Of a DNA stretch of 41,525 nt, positions 1 to 6,736 are shown one piece after another. Below the pieces are notes generated by a model that saw only the letters and a program-made list of their open reading frames with translations, was not told where the DNA came from and did no database searches. Within the stretch, counting starts at the first letter, position 1; each line of letters opens with the position of its first letter. The DNA lies in IMG/VR virus record IMGVR_UViG_3300042923_000582, positions 1 through 41,525 of that record. The stretch is one strand, 5' to 3'. The translations under genes and the position numbers were made by a program. This DNA comes from a virus.

Positions 1-113
1 CGGAAATTGAAGCAATGGAATGTATTCAAAGGTGCAGTTACATAGTCAATAACAACGAATCCTTTGAGTTTTTAAAAGCACAAATAGATATGATCGTTAA
101 AATGATTGATTAG
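1..113 (+). CDS. 3' fragment of dNMP kinase (duplicate caused by the overlap)
   Basis: This is the last 37 codons of the gene that is complete at 40985-41515, ending in TAG at 111-113. It is not a second gene; it is present because the circle was opened inside the kinase gene. In the closed molecule the kinase is followed 11 bases later by the HNH-like gene at 125. Confidence 0.9.
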   Translation, partial: EIEAMECIQRCSYIVNNNESFEFLKAQIDMIVKMID

Positions 114-123
114 GGGGTTGGAT
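1..123. repeat. terminal direct repeat, left copy (circular overlap)
   Basis: These bases are identical to 41403-41525. The repeat begins inside the dNMP kinase reading frame and ends just before the ATG at 125. An exact repeat of this modest length that cuts a gene is what a circular molecule gives when an assembler leaves an overlap; a true terminal redundancy would usually be longer. The unique circle is therefore about 41,402 bp. Confidence 0.93.
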
Positions 124-124
124 A

Positions 125-538
125 ATGGCTTACGATGAAAACTGCCGATACTGTGGAGAACAAGCAAAACATCATCATCATAAATTTGAAAAGGGTATGG
201 GTGCGCCGAAAAAATACAAATACATGGATAATTATATAAACCTAGCTGATGATAGTTACTTGTGTACCGGCTGCCACAAAGATACACACGCACACCCACA
301 CGAAGGCAAAGACCTTCAAATGAAAGTTGAAGCATACCTAACATTTAAGAAGATATTCTTCAAGCCATATTATAACCCATACATTATCCAAAAGCTATTG
401 AGATATAACCCTATACAGCTAAGAGGACTTCTTAAGAGTATGACACCTAAAGGCGACCAATATTCAAGTGAAGATATAATCCTTAAGTTGTGCGGCGGAA
501 GTATAGACGAGAAGATACTTGCGGAGGTGGGCGAATGA
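125..538 (+). CDS. small zinc-binding protein, possibly HNH-like
   Basis: This protein has 137 residues. Near the N-terminus it has CRYCG, then a run of four histidines (about residues 17-20), then CTGCHKDTHAH (about residues 48-58). The CxxC...CxxCH spacing with nearby His resembles the zinc and metal sites of HNH nucleases, but I do not see a clear catalytic H-N-H order, so nuclease activity is only a possibility. The C-terminal half is basic and helical with no recognised domain. The ATG follows GGGGTTGGATA. The stop overlaps the next start as ATGA, so it is translationally coupled to the RuvC-like gene, which fits a role in recombination or DNA processing. Confidence 0.55.
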   Translation: MAYDENCRYCGEQAKHHHHKFEKGMGAPKKYKYMDNYINLADDSYLCTGCHKDTHAHPHEGKDLQMKVEAYLTFKKIFFKPYYNPYIIQKLLRYNPIQLRGLLKSMTPKGDQYSSEDIILKLCGGSIDEKILAEVGE

Positions 539-1014
539 TATTAGCAATTGATCCGGGAAGTGTAGAATCAGCTTATGTGCTGTTAGATAAAAATCTTAAA
601 GCTATAGATTTTGGGAAACTACCAAATGAAGAAATGAGAAATAGAATTAAGCTCAAATTCTTTATGCCAGACTCATTAAAACTTGATATAGCAATAGAGA
701 TGATTGCGAGCTATGGAATGCCAGTTGGCGCAGAAGTTTTTGAAACTGTTAGATGGATAGGGAGATTCCAAGAAGTTGCATTTCCTAAAGAGGTGAAATT
801 CATCTATCGCAAAGATGAAAAAATGAACCTATGCCACACAATGAAAGCTAAAGACAGCAATATAATTCAAGCCTTAAAAGATAGGTTTGGAGATAAAGGC
901 ACTAAAAAGAATCCCGGTTGGTTTTATGGATTCAGTAACGATGTTTGGCAAGCTTATGCCGTAGGGATAACCTACTATGACTTATACATACGAGGTAAAC
1001 AAAATGAAAGCTAA
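535..1014 (+). CDS. RuvC-like Holliday junction resolvase
   Basis: This is a 159-residue protein of the RNase H-like resolvase fold. The opening MILAIDPGS is the RuvC motif with the first catalytic Asp. EMIASYG at about residues 62-68 supplies the expected acidic residue, and DVWQAYAVG near the C-terminus is the final acidic motif before the last helix. Resolvases of this type cut branched DNA made during phage recombination or before packaging. The ATG at 535 is chosen because GGAGGTG precedes it and it overlaps the upstream stop (ATGA); an in-frame start farther upstream would lie inside the previous gene. The next gene starts 11 bases before this one ends. Confidence 0.8.
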   Translation: MILAIDPGSVESAYVLLDKNLKAIDFGKLPNEEMRNRIKLKFFMPDSLKLDIAIEMIASYGMPVGAEVFETVRWIGRFQEVAFPKEVKFIYRKDEKMNLCHTMKAKDSNIIQALKDRFGDKGTKKNPGWFYGFSNDVWQAYAVGITYYDLYIRGKQNES

Positions 1015-1336
1015 ATATGAATCAAGTTACGATGATTACTTCCCTGAAGAATCAGCAGAGTATTACAACTTAGTATTAGCATATGCAAAGCTAACTGATG
1101 AAAACCATGTAGGAGCATTACAAATAAGCCAAAAGGCTTTAATACTAGCAGATAGATATAACACCATAGGAAATGATGCAGCGAAGTTAGATAGCATAAA
1201 GATTGGTAATAAATCAGATCGTCAGAAGTTCTTTTATGGCAGATACAGATTATTAAGGGAAGTGCATAACCACGCAAGAATGATGTGGAGAGATGCAAAT
1301 GAGAACAGTAAAAATTATGGGAAAGGGGCGGTTTAA
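1004..1336 (+). CDS. conserved-looking phage protein of unknown function
   Basis: This protein has 110 residues, is mostly helical and charged, and has no Cys cluster and no membrane segment. I do not recognise a family. The ATG at 1004 follows GAGG at a good distance and overlaps the end of the RuvC-like gene by 11 bases; the in-frame ATG at 977 would overlap by far more. It is in tight series with the resolvase and the dCMP deaminase, so it belongs to the early DNA-metabolism operon. Confidence 0.7.
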   Translation: MKAKYESSYDDYFPEESAEYYNLVLAYAKLTDENHVGALQISQKALILADRYNTIGNDAAKLDSIKIGNKSDRQKFFYGRYRLLREVHNHARMMWRDANENSKNYGKGAV

Positions 1337-1672
1337 ATGAGAGGTAAATGTGCAAAACAAGAAACTATTGCAGTTATAGAAAATAATGGTCAGTATTGGA
1401 CTGGGTCAAATTGGTGCGAAAATGCACAAGAAATATGTCCTAGAAGTGATATGCCAACGGGAATCGGATACGAACTATGCAAAACAATATGCAAGCAAAA
1501 TAATCACGCAGAAGTTGATGCTTGTATAAATGCTAGAGAAAACGCAGATGGAGGTACGCTTTATTTGATAGGGCATACATATTGCTGTGATAATTGCAAA
1601 AAGGTTATGAAACAACATGGCATAAAAAAAATTATAATAGGCAGAACCCCATTCGAGAAGAGGGATAAGTGA
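1337..1672 (+). CDS. deoxycytidylate (dCMP) deaminase
   Basis: This 111-residue zinc deaminase should convert dCMP to dUMP, feeding dTTP synthesis during phage replication. The zinc site is visible: HAEVDAC (about residues 57-63) contains the His ligand and the proton-shuttling Glu, and CCDNC (about residues 82-86) supplies the two Cys ligands in place of the usual PCxxC. The length is short for the family (about 140-180), with a compact N-terminus. The ATG directly follows the upstream stop, and GGGGCGG precedes it. The stop overlaps the methyltransferase start (TGATG). Confidence 0.85.
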   Translation: MRGKCAKQETIAVIENNGQYWTGSNWCENAQEICPRSDMPTGIGYELCKTICKQNNHAEVDACINARENADGGTLYLIGHTYCCDNCKKVMKQHGIKKIIIGRTPFEKRDK

Positions 1673-2208
1673 TGAAGTTCATAGATATGTTCTCCGGCAT
1701 CGGCACTGTAAGAATGGGATTTGAACAGGCAGGACATGAATGCGTTTACTCAATAGAATGGGATAAACACAAAAGGGGGATTTACAATGTTATTTTCGGT
1801 GAAGAACCACGGGGGAGAGATATTAGGACAGTACGAGCAAATGAGCTTCCTAGAGCCGACATATGGACATTTGGCGCACCTTGCCAGGACTTCTCAATTG
1901 CAGGAAGGCGAGAAGGACTTGAAGGAGATAGAAGCAGCCTTATTAGAGAAGTATTTAGACTCGTTAGGGAAACTAAAGAAGAACATAGACCCGAATGGCT
2001 GCTCTATGAAAATGTTAAGGGAATGCTTTCATCAAATAAAGGATTTGACTACCTCGAAATACTCTTTGAAATGGAGTCGCTTGGGTACGATATCGAATGG
2101 CAATTGCTCAACTCAAAAGATTTTGGAGTACCCCAAAATCGTGAGAGAGTGTTCACTATCGGACATTCTCGAAGATATGGTGAAAGAAAAGTATTTCCTA
2201 TCAGATGA
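1672..2208 (+). CDS. C5-cytosine DNA methyltransferase, catalytic N-terminal part (first frame)
   Basis: This 178-residue open frame carries the catalytic core: motif I DMFSGIGT (about residues 4-11), motif IV GAPCQDFS with the nucleophilic Cys (about 69-76), motif VI YENVKG (about 110-115) and motif VIII QNRERVF (about 154-160). It stops at 2208, before the target-recognition region and motifs IX-X. Those lie in the overlapping frame 1787-2830, offset by +1. A full enzyme therefore needs a frameshift near 2150-2205, two associating polypeptides, or else the gene is broken. The start at 1672 follows AGAGGG and overlaps the deaminase stop. The likely role is self-methylation against host restriction. 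Confidence 0.85.
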   Translation: MKFIDMFSGIGTVRMGFEQAGHECVYSIEWDKHKRGIYNVIFGEEPRGRDIRTVRANELPRADIWTFGAPCQDFSIAGRREGLEGDRSSLIREVFRLVRETKEEHRPEWLLYENVKGMLSSNKGFDYLEILFEMESLGYDIEWQLLNSKDFGVPQNRERVFTIGHSRRYGERKVFPIR

Positions 2209-2830
2209 CGTTGTGGAAAAGCTTATATGTAAGGCGGAAAACAGTGAATATAAGAATCCTCAAGCAAGATATAGGCCACAAATTGGTGATGGGTCGTATG
2301 CACTCAGAAGTCAAGAATTTGTTAGAACCGGGTTTTCTAATGAATGTCTTACACTTTCCGCAAGGGATTATAAAGATCCAAAATGTGTATGCGTAGGAAT
2401 GCTGGATATACCGGGGCAAGAAAATATTAGGAGAGTATATGATACAGAAGGTATAGGTCCTTGTTTGACAACAATGGAAGGAGGTAACCGGCAGCCAAAA
2501 GTATTAATTAAAGAAAATACGAAACAAGGTTATGTCGAAGCATATGAGGGTGATGGAATTAGACTTGACCATATAGGCGGCACAACTGGTAGGGCGAGAG
2601 TACAGCCACAAAGAAGCAACACTCTGACAACCGGGGACCATGCTGGAGTAATAGATAAAGGCTTTAAAATACGGAAGTTAACACCTAAAGAATGCTGGAG
2701 GTTGCAAGGGGTAAAAGACGAAATAACAAATCGAGTAATGGCTGCAGGAATATCAGATACACAAATGTATAGGGGAGCAGGAGATGCTTGCACAGTTAAT
2801 GTGATATATGAAATAGCTAAAAGATTATAA
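1787..2830 (+). CDS. C5-cytosine DNA methyltransferase, C-terminal part (second frame)
   Basis: This 347-residue frame overlaps the catalytic frame for 422 bases. From about residue 130 it reads as a real methyltransferase tail: LSDILED and EKYFLSDDVVEKL, a target-recognition stretch, RKLTPKECWRLQG (motif IX, about 298-310) and a Gly/Asn-containing motif X-like end (GAGDACTVNVIYEIA). It stays open through the whole overlap and its ATG at 1787 has GGGGGA at good spacing, so independent translation is possible. The N-terminal 120 residues match no domain I know and may simply be the frame-shifted reading of the catalytic core. A split enzyme of the M.AquI kind, a programmed +1 shift, and an indel all remain possible. 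Confidence 0.7.
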   Translation: MLFSVKNHGGEILGQYEQMSFLEPTYGHLAHLARTSQLQEGEKDLKEIEAALLEKYLDSLGKLKKNIDPNGCSMKMLRECFHQIKDLTTSKYSLKWSRLGTISNGNCSTQKILEYPKIVRECSLSDILEDMVKEKYFLSDDVVEKLICKAENSEYKNPQARYRPQIGDGSYALRSQEFVRTGFSNECLTLSARDYKDPKCVCVGMLDIPGQENIRRVYDTEGIGPCLTTMEGGNRQPKVLIKENTKQGYVEAYEGDGIRLDHIGGTTGRARVQPQRSNTLTTGDHAGVIDKGFKIRKLTPKECWRLQGVKDEITNRVMAAGISDTQMYRGAGDACTVNVIYEIAKRL

Positions 2831-2844
2831 AGGGGTGAAAAATT

Positions 2845-3060
2845 ATGTCCCAACACGATAATAGATATTATTTGGAGTTGGACAAAAGATTCAACGGTTC
2901 AAAACTAGACTATGACGAGGTCACAAACGGTCATATAACAGCAGATAGAGAGAAGATATATATAAGGTACTGTGACGGCAAACGTTGGTTAAAAAGACTT
3001 GTAGACCTTACAGAGATAGTCTGCATAGTAGGTGCTGCACATAAGTTTAATATATGTTAG
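2845..3060 (+). CDS. small protein of unknown function
   Basis: This protein has 71 residues and is charged and soluble, with many Tyr and Asp. The ATG follows AAGGGGTG. No domain is recognised. It sits between the methyltransferase and the late regulator in the same transcriptional direction. Confidence 0.65.
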   Translation: MSQHDNRYYLELDKRFNGSKLDYDEVTNGHITADREKIYIRYCDGKRWLKRLVDLTEIVCIVGAAHKFNIC

Positions 3061-3070
3061 GAGGGGTTAG

Positions 3071-3511
3071 ATGATTATACAGAATTATAACGACCTATGC
3101 CTAGAGATAGAGGGATTAGAACTCAGAATAGACGATATACATACGAGTATCAAATATAATCAAGACTTATTACATGGCAATTGTCCAAAGGAAATGAAAG
3201 GCATGACATATAGCGATATGCCAAAGGGTTCAGCTAATTATACAAGTATTGATAGAATATTTGAAACCATAAGCAAATTAGAATCGCACTTGTACTTAGC
3301 AGAGGAAAACCTAAAGAGTAAGAGAAAGTCAAAGAAGGATATAGAAGGGGTAATGGCTCGCTTAGAAGGGGTTGAGAACAAAGTATTTTACCTTAATAGG
3401 ATAAAAGGTATACCATTGATAAAAGTAGCTGAAGAAATAGGTTATTCAGTAAGACAGACAGAAAGAATATCGGGGGAAATAAGCAAATTATGTAAGGAAG
3501 AAGCAGTATAA
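3071..3511 (+). CDS. RinA/ArpU-like late transcription regulator with sigma-70 region-4-type HTH
   Basis: This is a 146-residue protein. The first 80 residues are coiled and helical. The end, about residues 98-138, reads KVFYLNRIKGIPLIKVAEEI... and carries a helix-turn-helix of the sigma-70 region 4 type (AEEIGYSVRQTERI). This architecture and its place immediately before the terminase cluster are those of the late activators ArpU and RinA in Firmicute phages. Its probable target is the promoter 4 bases after its stop, where TGTCGGTG occurs twice. The ATG follows GGAGGGG. Confidence 0.75.
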   Translation: MIIQNYNDLCLEIEGLELRIDDIHTSIKYNQDLLHGNCPKEMKGMTYSDMPKGSANYTSIDRIFETISKLESHLYLAEENLKSKRKSKKDIEGVMARLEGVENKVFYLNRIKGIPLIKVAEEIGYSVRQTERISGEISKLCKEEAV

Positions 3512-3514
3512 TCT

Positions 3515-3565
3515 TGTCGGTGGTATGTCGGTGACACCTTGAAAATCCTATGATACTATGATATT
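3515..3565 (+). promoter_or_regulatory. candidate late promoter with paired activator sites
   Basis: TGTCGGTG occurs at 3515-3522 and again at 3526-3533, eleven bases start to start, about one helical turn. An extended -10 (TG-A-TACTAT, about 3551-3559) follows, so the second repeat falls where a -35 would be. No good -35 hexamer is present. Such a promoter would need an activator, and the regulator gene ends only 4 bases upstream. Inference from arrangement only. Confidence 0.55.
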
Positions 3566-3613
3566 AGGGAATTGTTCCCAAACACATCGACACCCCTCGA
3601 TTGTTTAATGATC

Positions 3614-3650
3614 AAGAAGGCGCATCAGAAATGGTGCGCTACTTCTTTTT
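3614..3650 (+). terminator. leader terminator between late promoter and late genes
   Basis: AGAAGGCGCA (3615-3624) pairs with TGCGC (3635-3639) and CTTCT (3642-3646), followed by T residues. It lies downstream of the candidate late promoter and upstream of every structural gene, so it could be a controlled early stop. Confidence 0.7.
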
Positions 3651-3660
3651 AGAAAAGGTC

Positions 3661-3745
3661 GTGCAGGCGGTGACAATTTGAAAAGCTACAGACCTGCATA
3701 ATGGGAATTGTGAGATAGGTGCCTTGTGCGCCTGGAGTGGCACCC
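3661..3745 (+). ncRNA. structured leader of the late operon
   Basis: There are two stem-loops in 85 bases: TGCAGG (3662-3667) with CCTGCA (3693-3698), and GGTGCC (3718-3723) with GGCACC (3739-3744). They are richer in G+C than the surroundings and contain no ORF. They sit between the leader terminator and the first late ORF. A cis-acting antitermination or processing element is possible; no known RNA family is recognised. Confidence 0.45.
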
Positions 3746-3771
3746 ATTACATAAAATTATGAGGTGAGTAT

Positions 3772-3942
3772 ATGGAAAAAATCATAGAAACCCTAAAAGA
3801 CTATCAAAGAAAATTAATAGATAATAAACAACTTGACATATCTCGTAGATGCCTTATACAAAAGGCATTATTAACCGCAGAAGAAGAATTAACATATGCT
3901 AATAAGCTATGTAAAACAAATAATATAAAGCTGGGTGATTAA
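3772..3942 (+). CDS. small coiled, charged protein
   Basis: This is a 56-residue protein starting MEKIIETLKDYQ, with ATG after GAGGTGAG. It is predicted helical throughout, rich in Lys, Glu and Leu, with two Cys. It is the first ORF of the late transcript and overlaps the next start (TAAATG). Function is not recognised. Confidence 0.7.
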   Translation: MEKIIETLKDYQRKLIDNKQLDISRRCLIQKALLTAEEELTYANKLCKTNNIKLGD

Positions 3943-5295
3943 ATGGAAGGTTGGCTTATAGATGCTCTGGAAATGAGAGAAGTAAATAAGGATATAAGCA
4001 TAAAAGAAATTGAAAAAGCTCTCAACGTTCCATATAAAACAGTGCAGCAAGGACTTTATAGATATGACCATCCAAAGGAAGGCAAAGAAGAACCAAAGCC
4101 AAAGTACGAAGAACAAGACAAAGGCTATACAATTTACTACGGACAAAAACAAAGACATAAGGTATATATAACCTTTGAGGATTTAGAAGAAGCCTTTAAC
4201 CTATACTGTATAGCACACCTAACACTCAATCAAGTATCACTTAAAATGAATCTGACTCGCAGAGAATTTTATGCTATTAAAACAGCGTTTGATATGACTA
4301 AGAGTAGTATGCCATTTACACCAAAACAACTTGATTATTATACTGCTGATGAAATAGCAGAGAAATGCAGGATAAAGAAAAAGCAATATGCTTTAACTAA
4401 GATAGAGCAAAATAAAAATAATGACATAGAACATCGTATCAAGCAAATGGATACAGTTGACTTTTGGCATAAAGAACTTTGCAAGTCTGTCAATCAAATA
4501 GATGCAAAGCCATACAGCATAAGCAAGGTAAAAAGAAATATTGATGAATTATATATAGCCTACATAGCAGATGTACACGCAGGTTTAGAGGTAGACAATT
4601 ACTTCAACCAATACAATATAACTATTATGAATGAAAGAATGTCAAAACTAGCACAAAGCATTATAGATAATGTACCAAATAAAACAATCTATCTTGCTGA
4701 GCTAGGAGATACAGTACATGGCATTATACACGGCTCAACACAAAAGTATAGTGCATGGGTAACAGATGCCACTACAGAGGTTATAAAGGCATATGAACAG
4801 CTATTCTTGACATTGATTAGCGCAGGATTTGAAATAGATTTTGCAAAAGTAAATGGATCTCACGAATCAGTTGAGAAAGCCAAGCAAGAACGCACAGAAG
4901 AAGAAAACTTTGGCAATATAATATTTGATATGCTGCAATGGAAGTATGAGAAGTTTAAAATGATACACTTCATACCTAAATTAAAAGGACTTAATATGTG
5001 TATCTTGCCTATATTTGACTACAGCACGTTGCTACTGCATGGAGATAATGCCGGAATAAGCAAGTTAAAAGAAGTTGATAGGCTATTCAGAGAACACAAT
5101 GTCAAGGAAGTAAACGCAGGACATAAACATCATAGAATAGTTGAGGATTACAATGGATTAAATATATTTTTCAATGAGCCTTTTTGTGGTACAGACCAAT
5201 ATGCCGGCAATGGATTAATGAGTAGTGGATTTGGTACCAGGTTAGTACAGTACACCAGGGAAGGCAGAGGTACAGAACAATTAATTAGATATTAG
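3943..5295 (+). CDS. HTH-metallophosphoesterase
   Basis: This protein has 450 residues. The N-terminal half (to about 200) is basic and carries HTH-like stretches (EIEKALNVPYKTVQQGL and a second one near LTLNQVSLKMNLTRREF). The C-terminal half is a calcineurin-like metallophosphoesterase with the metal motifs in order: IADVHAG (D-x-H), ELGDTVHG (GD), NGSHES in place of GNHE, LLLHGD and NAGHKHH (GHxH). It probably hydrolyses a phosphodiester, possibly DNA or RNA, with the HTH part for binding. It lies two genes upstream of the small terminase, so it is expressed late. The substrate is unknown. Confidence 0.75.
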   Translation: MEGWLIDALEMREVNKDISIKEIEKALNVPYKTVQQGLYRYDHPKEGKEEPKPKYEEQDKGYTIYYGQKQRHKVYITFEDLEEAFNLYCIAHLTLNQVSLKMNLTRREFYAIKTAFDMTKSSMPFTPKQLDYYTADEIAEKCRIKKKQYALTKIEQNKNNDIEHRIKQMDTVDFWHKELCKSVNQIDAKPYSISKVKRNIDELYIAYIADVHAGLEVDNYFNQYNITIMNERMSKLAQSIIDNVPNKTIYLAELGDTVHGIIHGSTQKYSAWVTDATTEVIKAYEQLFLTLISAGFEIDFAKVNGSHESVEKAKQERTEEENFGNIIFDMLQWKYEKFKMIHFIPKLKGLNMCILPIFDYSTLLLHGDNAGISKLKEVDRLFREHNVKEVNAGHKHHRIVEDYNGLNIFFNEPFCGTDQYAGNGLMSSGFGTRLVQYTREGRGTEQLIRY

Positions 5296-5306
5296 GAGGG
5301 GTAATA

Positions 5307-5414
5307 ATGAATATACCAAAAAGACCAGAAGGAAACGCATGGTATCAAGACCCTTTGGGATGGGCTATATTTTTAGTAGGTTTAACACTAATGATTACAA
5401 TAGCAGCATGGTAG
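5307..5414 (+). CDS. 35-residue single-pass membrane peptide
   Basis: The peptide begins MNIPKRPEGNAWYQDPLGWA and then has one hydrophobic segment to its end. The ATG follows GGAGGGGTAATA. The N-terminus carries Lys and Arg, so it is probably N-in. It is too small for a standard holin but could act in lysis timing or membrane attachment. No homologue is recognised. Confidence 0.65.
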   Translation: MNIPKRPEGNAWYQDPLGWAIFLVGLTLMITIAAW

Positions 5415-5616
5415 GTTATAAGAAAGTATTGATAATACAACAGTAGGATATTAAACACATACAAGAGATATGTGAATATATAAAGTTAATGCGAGGTGTA
5501 TCCAGCCTCTAAAAATGGAAGTTTTAATGCATATAAAGTTTAGGAGTAACGATTGAAAGAGTCGTGCGGGATAACTTCTGCAAGGTGGGGGCAGGAGATA
5601 AATAGGAGGGGTAGAT
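5415..5616 (+). other. non-coding gap within the late operon
   Basis: This gap of 202 bases has no start-stop frame of note. A short hairpin GAGG...CCTC lies near 5492-5507, and the last 60 bases are unusually G-rich for this genome. The strong GGAGGGG at the end belongs to the next gene. A packaging signal could lie in such a gap ahead of the terminase, but nothing here proves it. Confidence 0.35.
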
Positions 5617-5952
5617 ATGGATATAAAGATAAAGCATAAAGAAGTAGATAAGAAGGCAGAAATCGATAAACTGTTTAAAGAGTTGGCAGATCCATGCAAT
5701 AAAATAAACCTAAATTGTCAAACTGGATTAGCCAATTTGGTTGATGCTATATATAAAGAAGAGAGTAAACAGATAGAGAGTGTAGAGATAAGCAAATATC
5801 CAAGCCTTATAAAAATGGTATTAAAAACAGATGGTAAGTTATTAGGAATAAATATAGTAGCGCTAGGTAAGATAATGGCTGTAAGTTATACTAAATCTGA
5901 GCTAGAACAATATATTAATACACTACAGTTAGTACATAGTAAAATGGAGTAG
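5617..5952 (+). CDS. late-operon protein of unknown function
   Basis: This protein has 111 residues with a Lys/Glu-rich N-terminus (MDIKIKHKEVDKKAEIDKLF) and a more mixed alpha/beta remainder. The ATG follows GGAGGGGTAGAT. No domain is recognised. It sits directly ahead of the small terminase region. Confidence 0.7.
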   Translation: MDIKIKHKEVDKKAEIDKLFKELADPCNKINLNCQTGLANLVDAIYKEESKQIESVEISKYPSLIKMVLKTDGKLLGINIVALGKIMAVSYTKSELEQYINTLQLVHSKME

Positions 5953-5961
5953 GTGAGAGAT

Positions 5962-6072
5962 ATGGCAGCAAGGATAAAACAACGCATTGTAGATTGGACG
6001 AAAGAACAAAGAGTAATAATGATAGAGAAAAAGCATTTAATTGATAGACCAATAGCAAAATGGAGTGCATGA
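5962..6072 (+). CDS. 36-residue basic peptide
   Basis: This short basic ORF (MAARIKQRIVDWTKEQRV...) has ATG after AGGTGAGAGAT. Its stop (TGA 6070-6072) overlaps the ribosome site of the terminase gene. Net positive charge suggests nucleic-acid contact. Weakly supported by itself; kept because start, ribosome site and spacing fit the operon. Confidence 0.5.
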   Translation: MAARIKQRIVDWTKEQRVIMIEKKHLIDRPIAKWSA

Positions 6073-6082
6073 GGTGAGTACA

Positions 6083-6559
6083 ATGGCAAGACCAACTAAA
6101 TGGATTGAACTTAATATGGATGATAAGCTTGATTCGGTTAGAGGGTGGGCTAAGAATGGATCTACTGATGAAGATATAGCAAAGATGCTAGGGATAAGCA
6201 CGGCTTTATATTATCAATGGAAAAAAGAGAAGATAGAGTTTATGGAGGCTATAAAAAAGGGAAAAGAAGTTGCTAATGGTGAATTACTTAATAGTGCCTT
6301 TACACAGTCTGTAGGCTTCTTCTATAAAGAACAGCAAACGTTTAAGGTAAAGGATTATAAGCTATTTGGCGATGAATTAAAGCAAATAGAAAGGCTTGAA
6401 ACTGTAGAGGTTGAGAAGTTTAGTCCTCCTAACCCTACAATGAACATATTTATGTTGAAGAATAGATTGCCTAGCGACTACAGAGATAAGCATGAGCTTG
6501 ATGTAGATGCAACAATGAGCATTAAAATAGAGGGTGAAGTTAAAGAGTGGGCGAAATAA
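6083..6559 (+). CDS. terS: terminase small subunit
   Basis: This is a 158-residue protein. An N-terminal helix-turn-helix (about residues 18-45, with GWAKNGSTDEDIAKMLGIS and YYQWKK) resembles the DNA-binding domain of small terminases of Firmicute phages. It is followed by an oligomerisation-type helical region and an acidic tail. It should recognise the packaging site and present DNA to the large subunit encoded next. ATG 6083 is preferred over the GTG at 6065 because GAGGTGAG precedes it. A 177-base gap separates it from the large subunit. Confidence 0.75.
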   Translation: MARPTKWIELNMDDKLDSVRGWAKNGSTDEDIAKMLGISTALYYQWKKEKIEFMEAIKKGKEVANGELLNSAFTQSVGFFYKEQQTFKVKDYKLFGDELKQIERLETVEVEKFSPPNPTMNIFMLKNRLPSDYRDKHELDVDATMSIKIEGEVKEWAK

Positions 6560-6736
6560 TGCATAGTATGCAATAGATATTAACTTGTATAATAGAATAA
6601 ATATACAACACAATGAAAGAATATGCATAATTCAAGTAAAAAGTGCCAAAAAAGACGCCTTTATATATTGCAAACTGTATAAAGTTATGAAAATATTGCG
6701 CGAAAGGTTTTTTTCGCGACAAGTTTAGGTGATACA
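6560..6736 (+). promoter_or_regulatory. gap between terminase genes with a palindrome and a hairpin
   Basis: TGCATAGTATGCA (6560-6572) is a palindrome that touches the terS stop. TATAAT lies at 6588-6593 without a clear -35. CGCGAAA (6699-6705) pairs with TTTCGCG (6712-6718) around a T-rich loop, 18 bases before the terL start. The hairpin could tune terL translation or mark a packaging or processing site. Roles are not shown by sequence. Confidence 0.45.
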
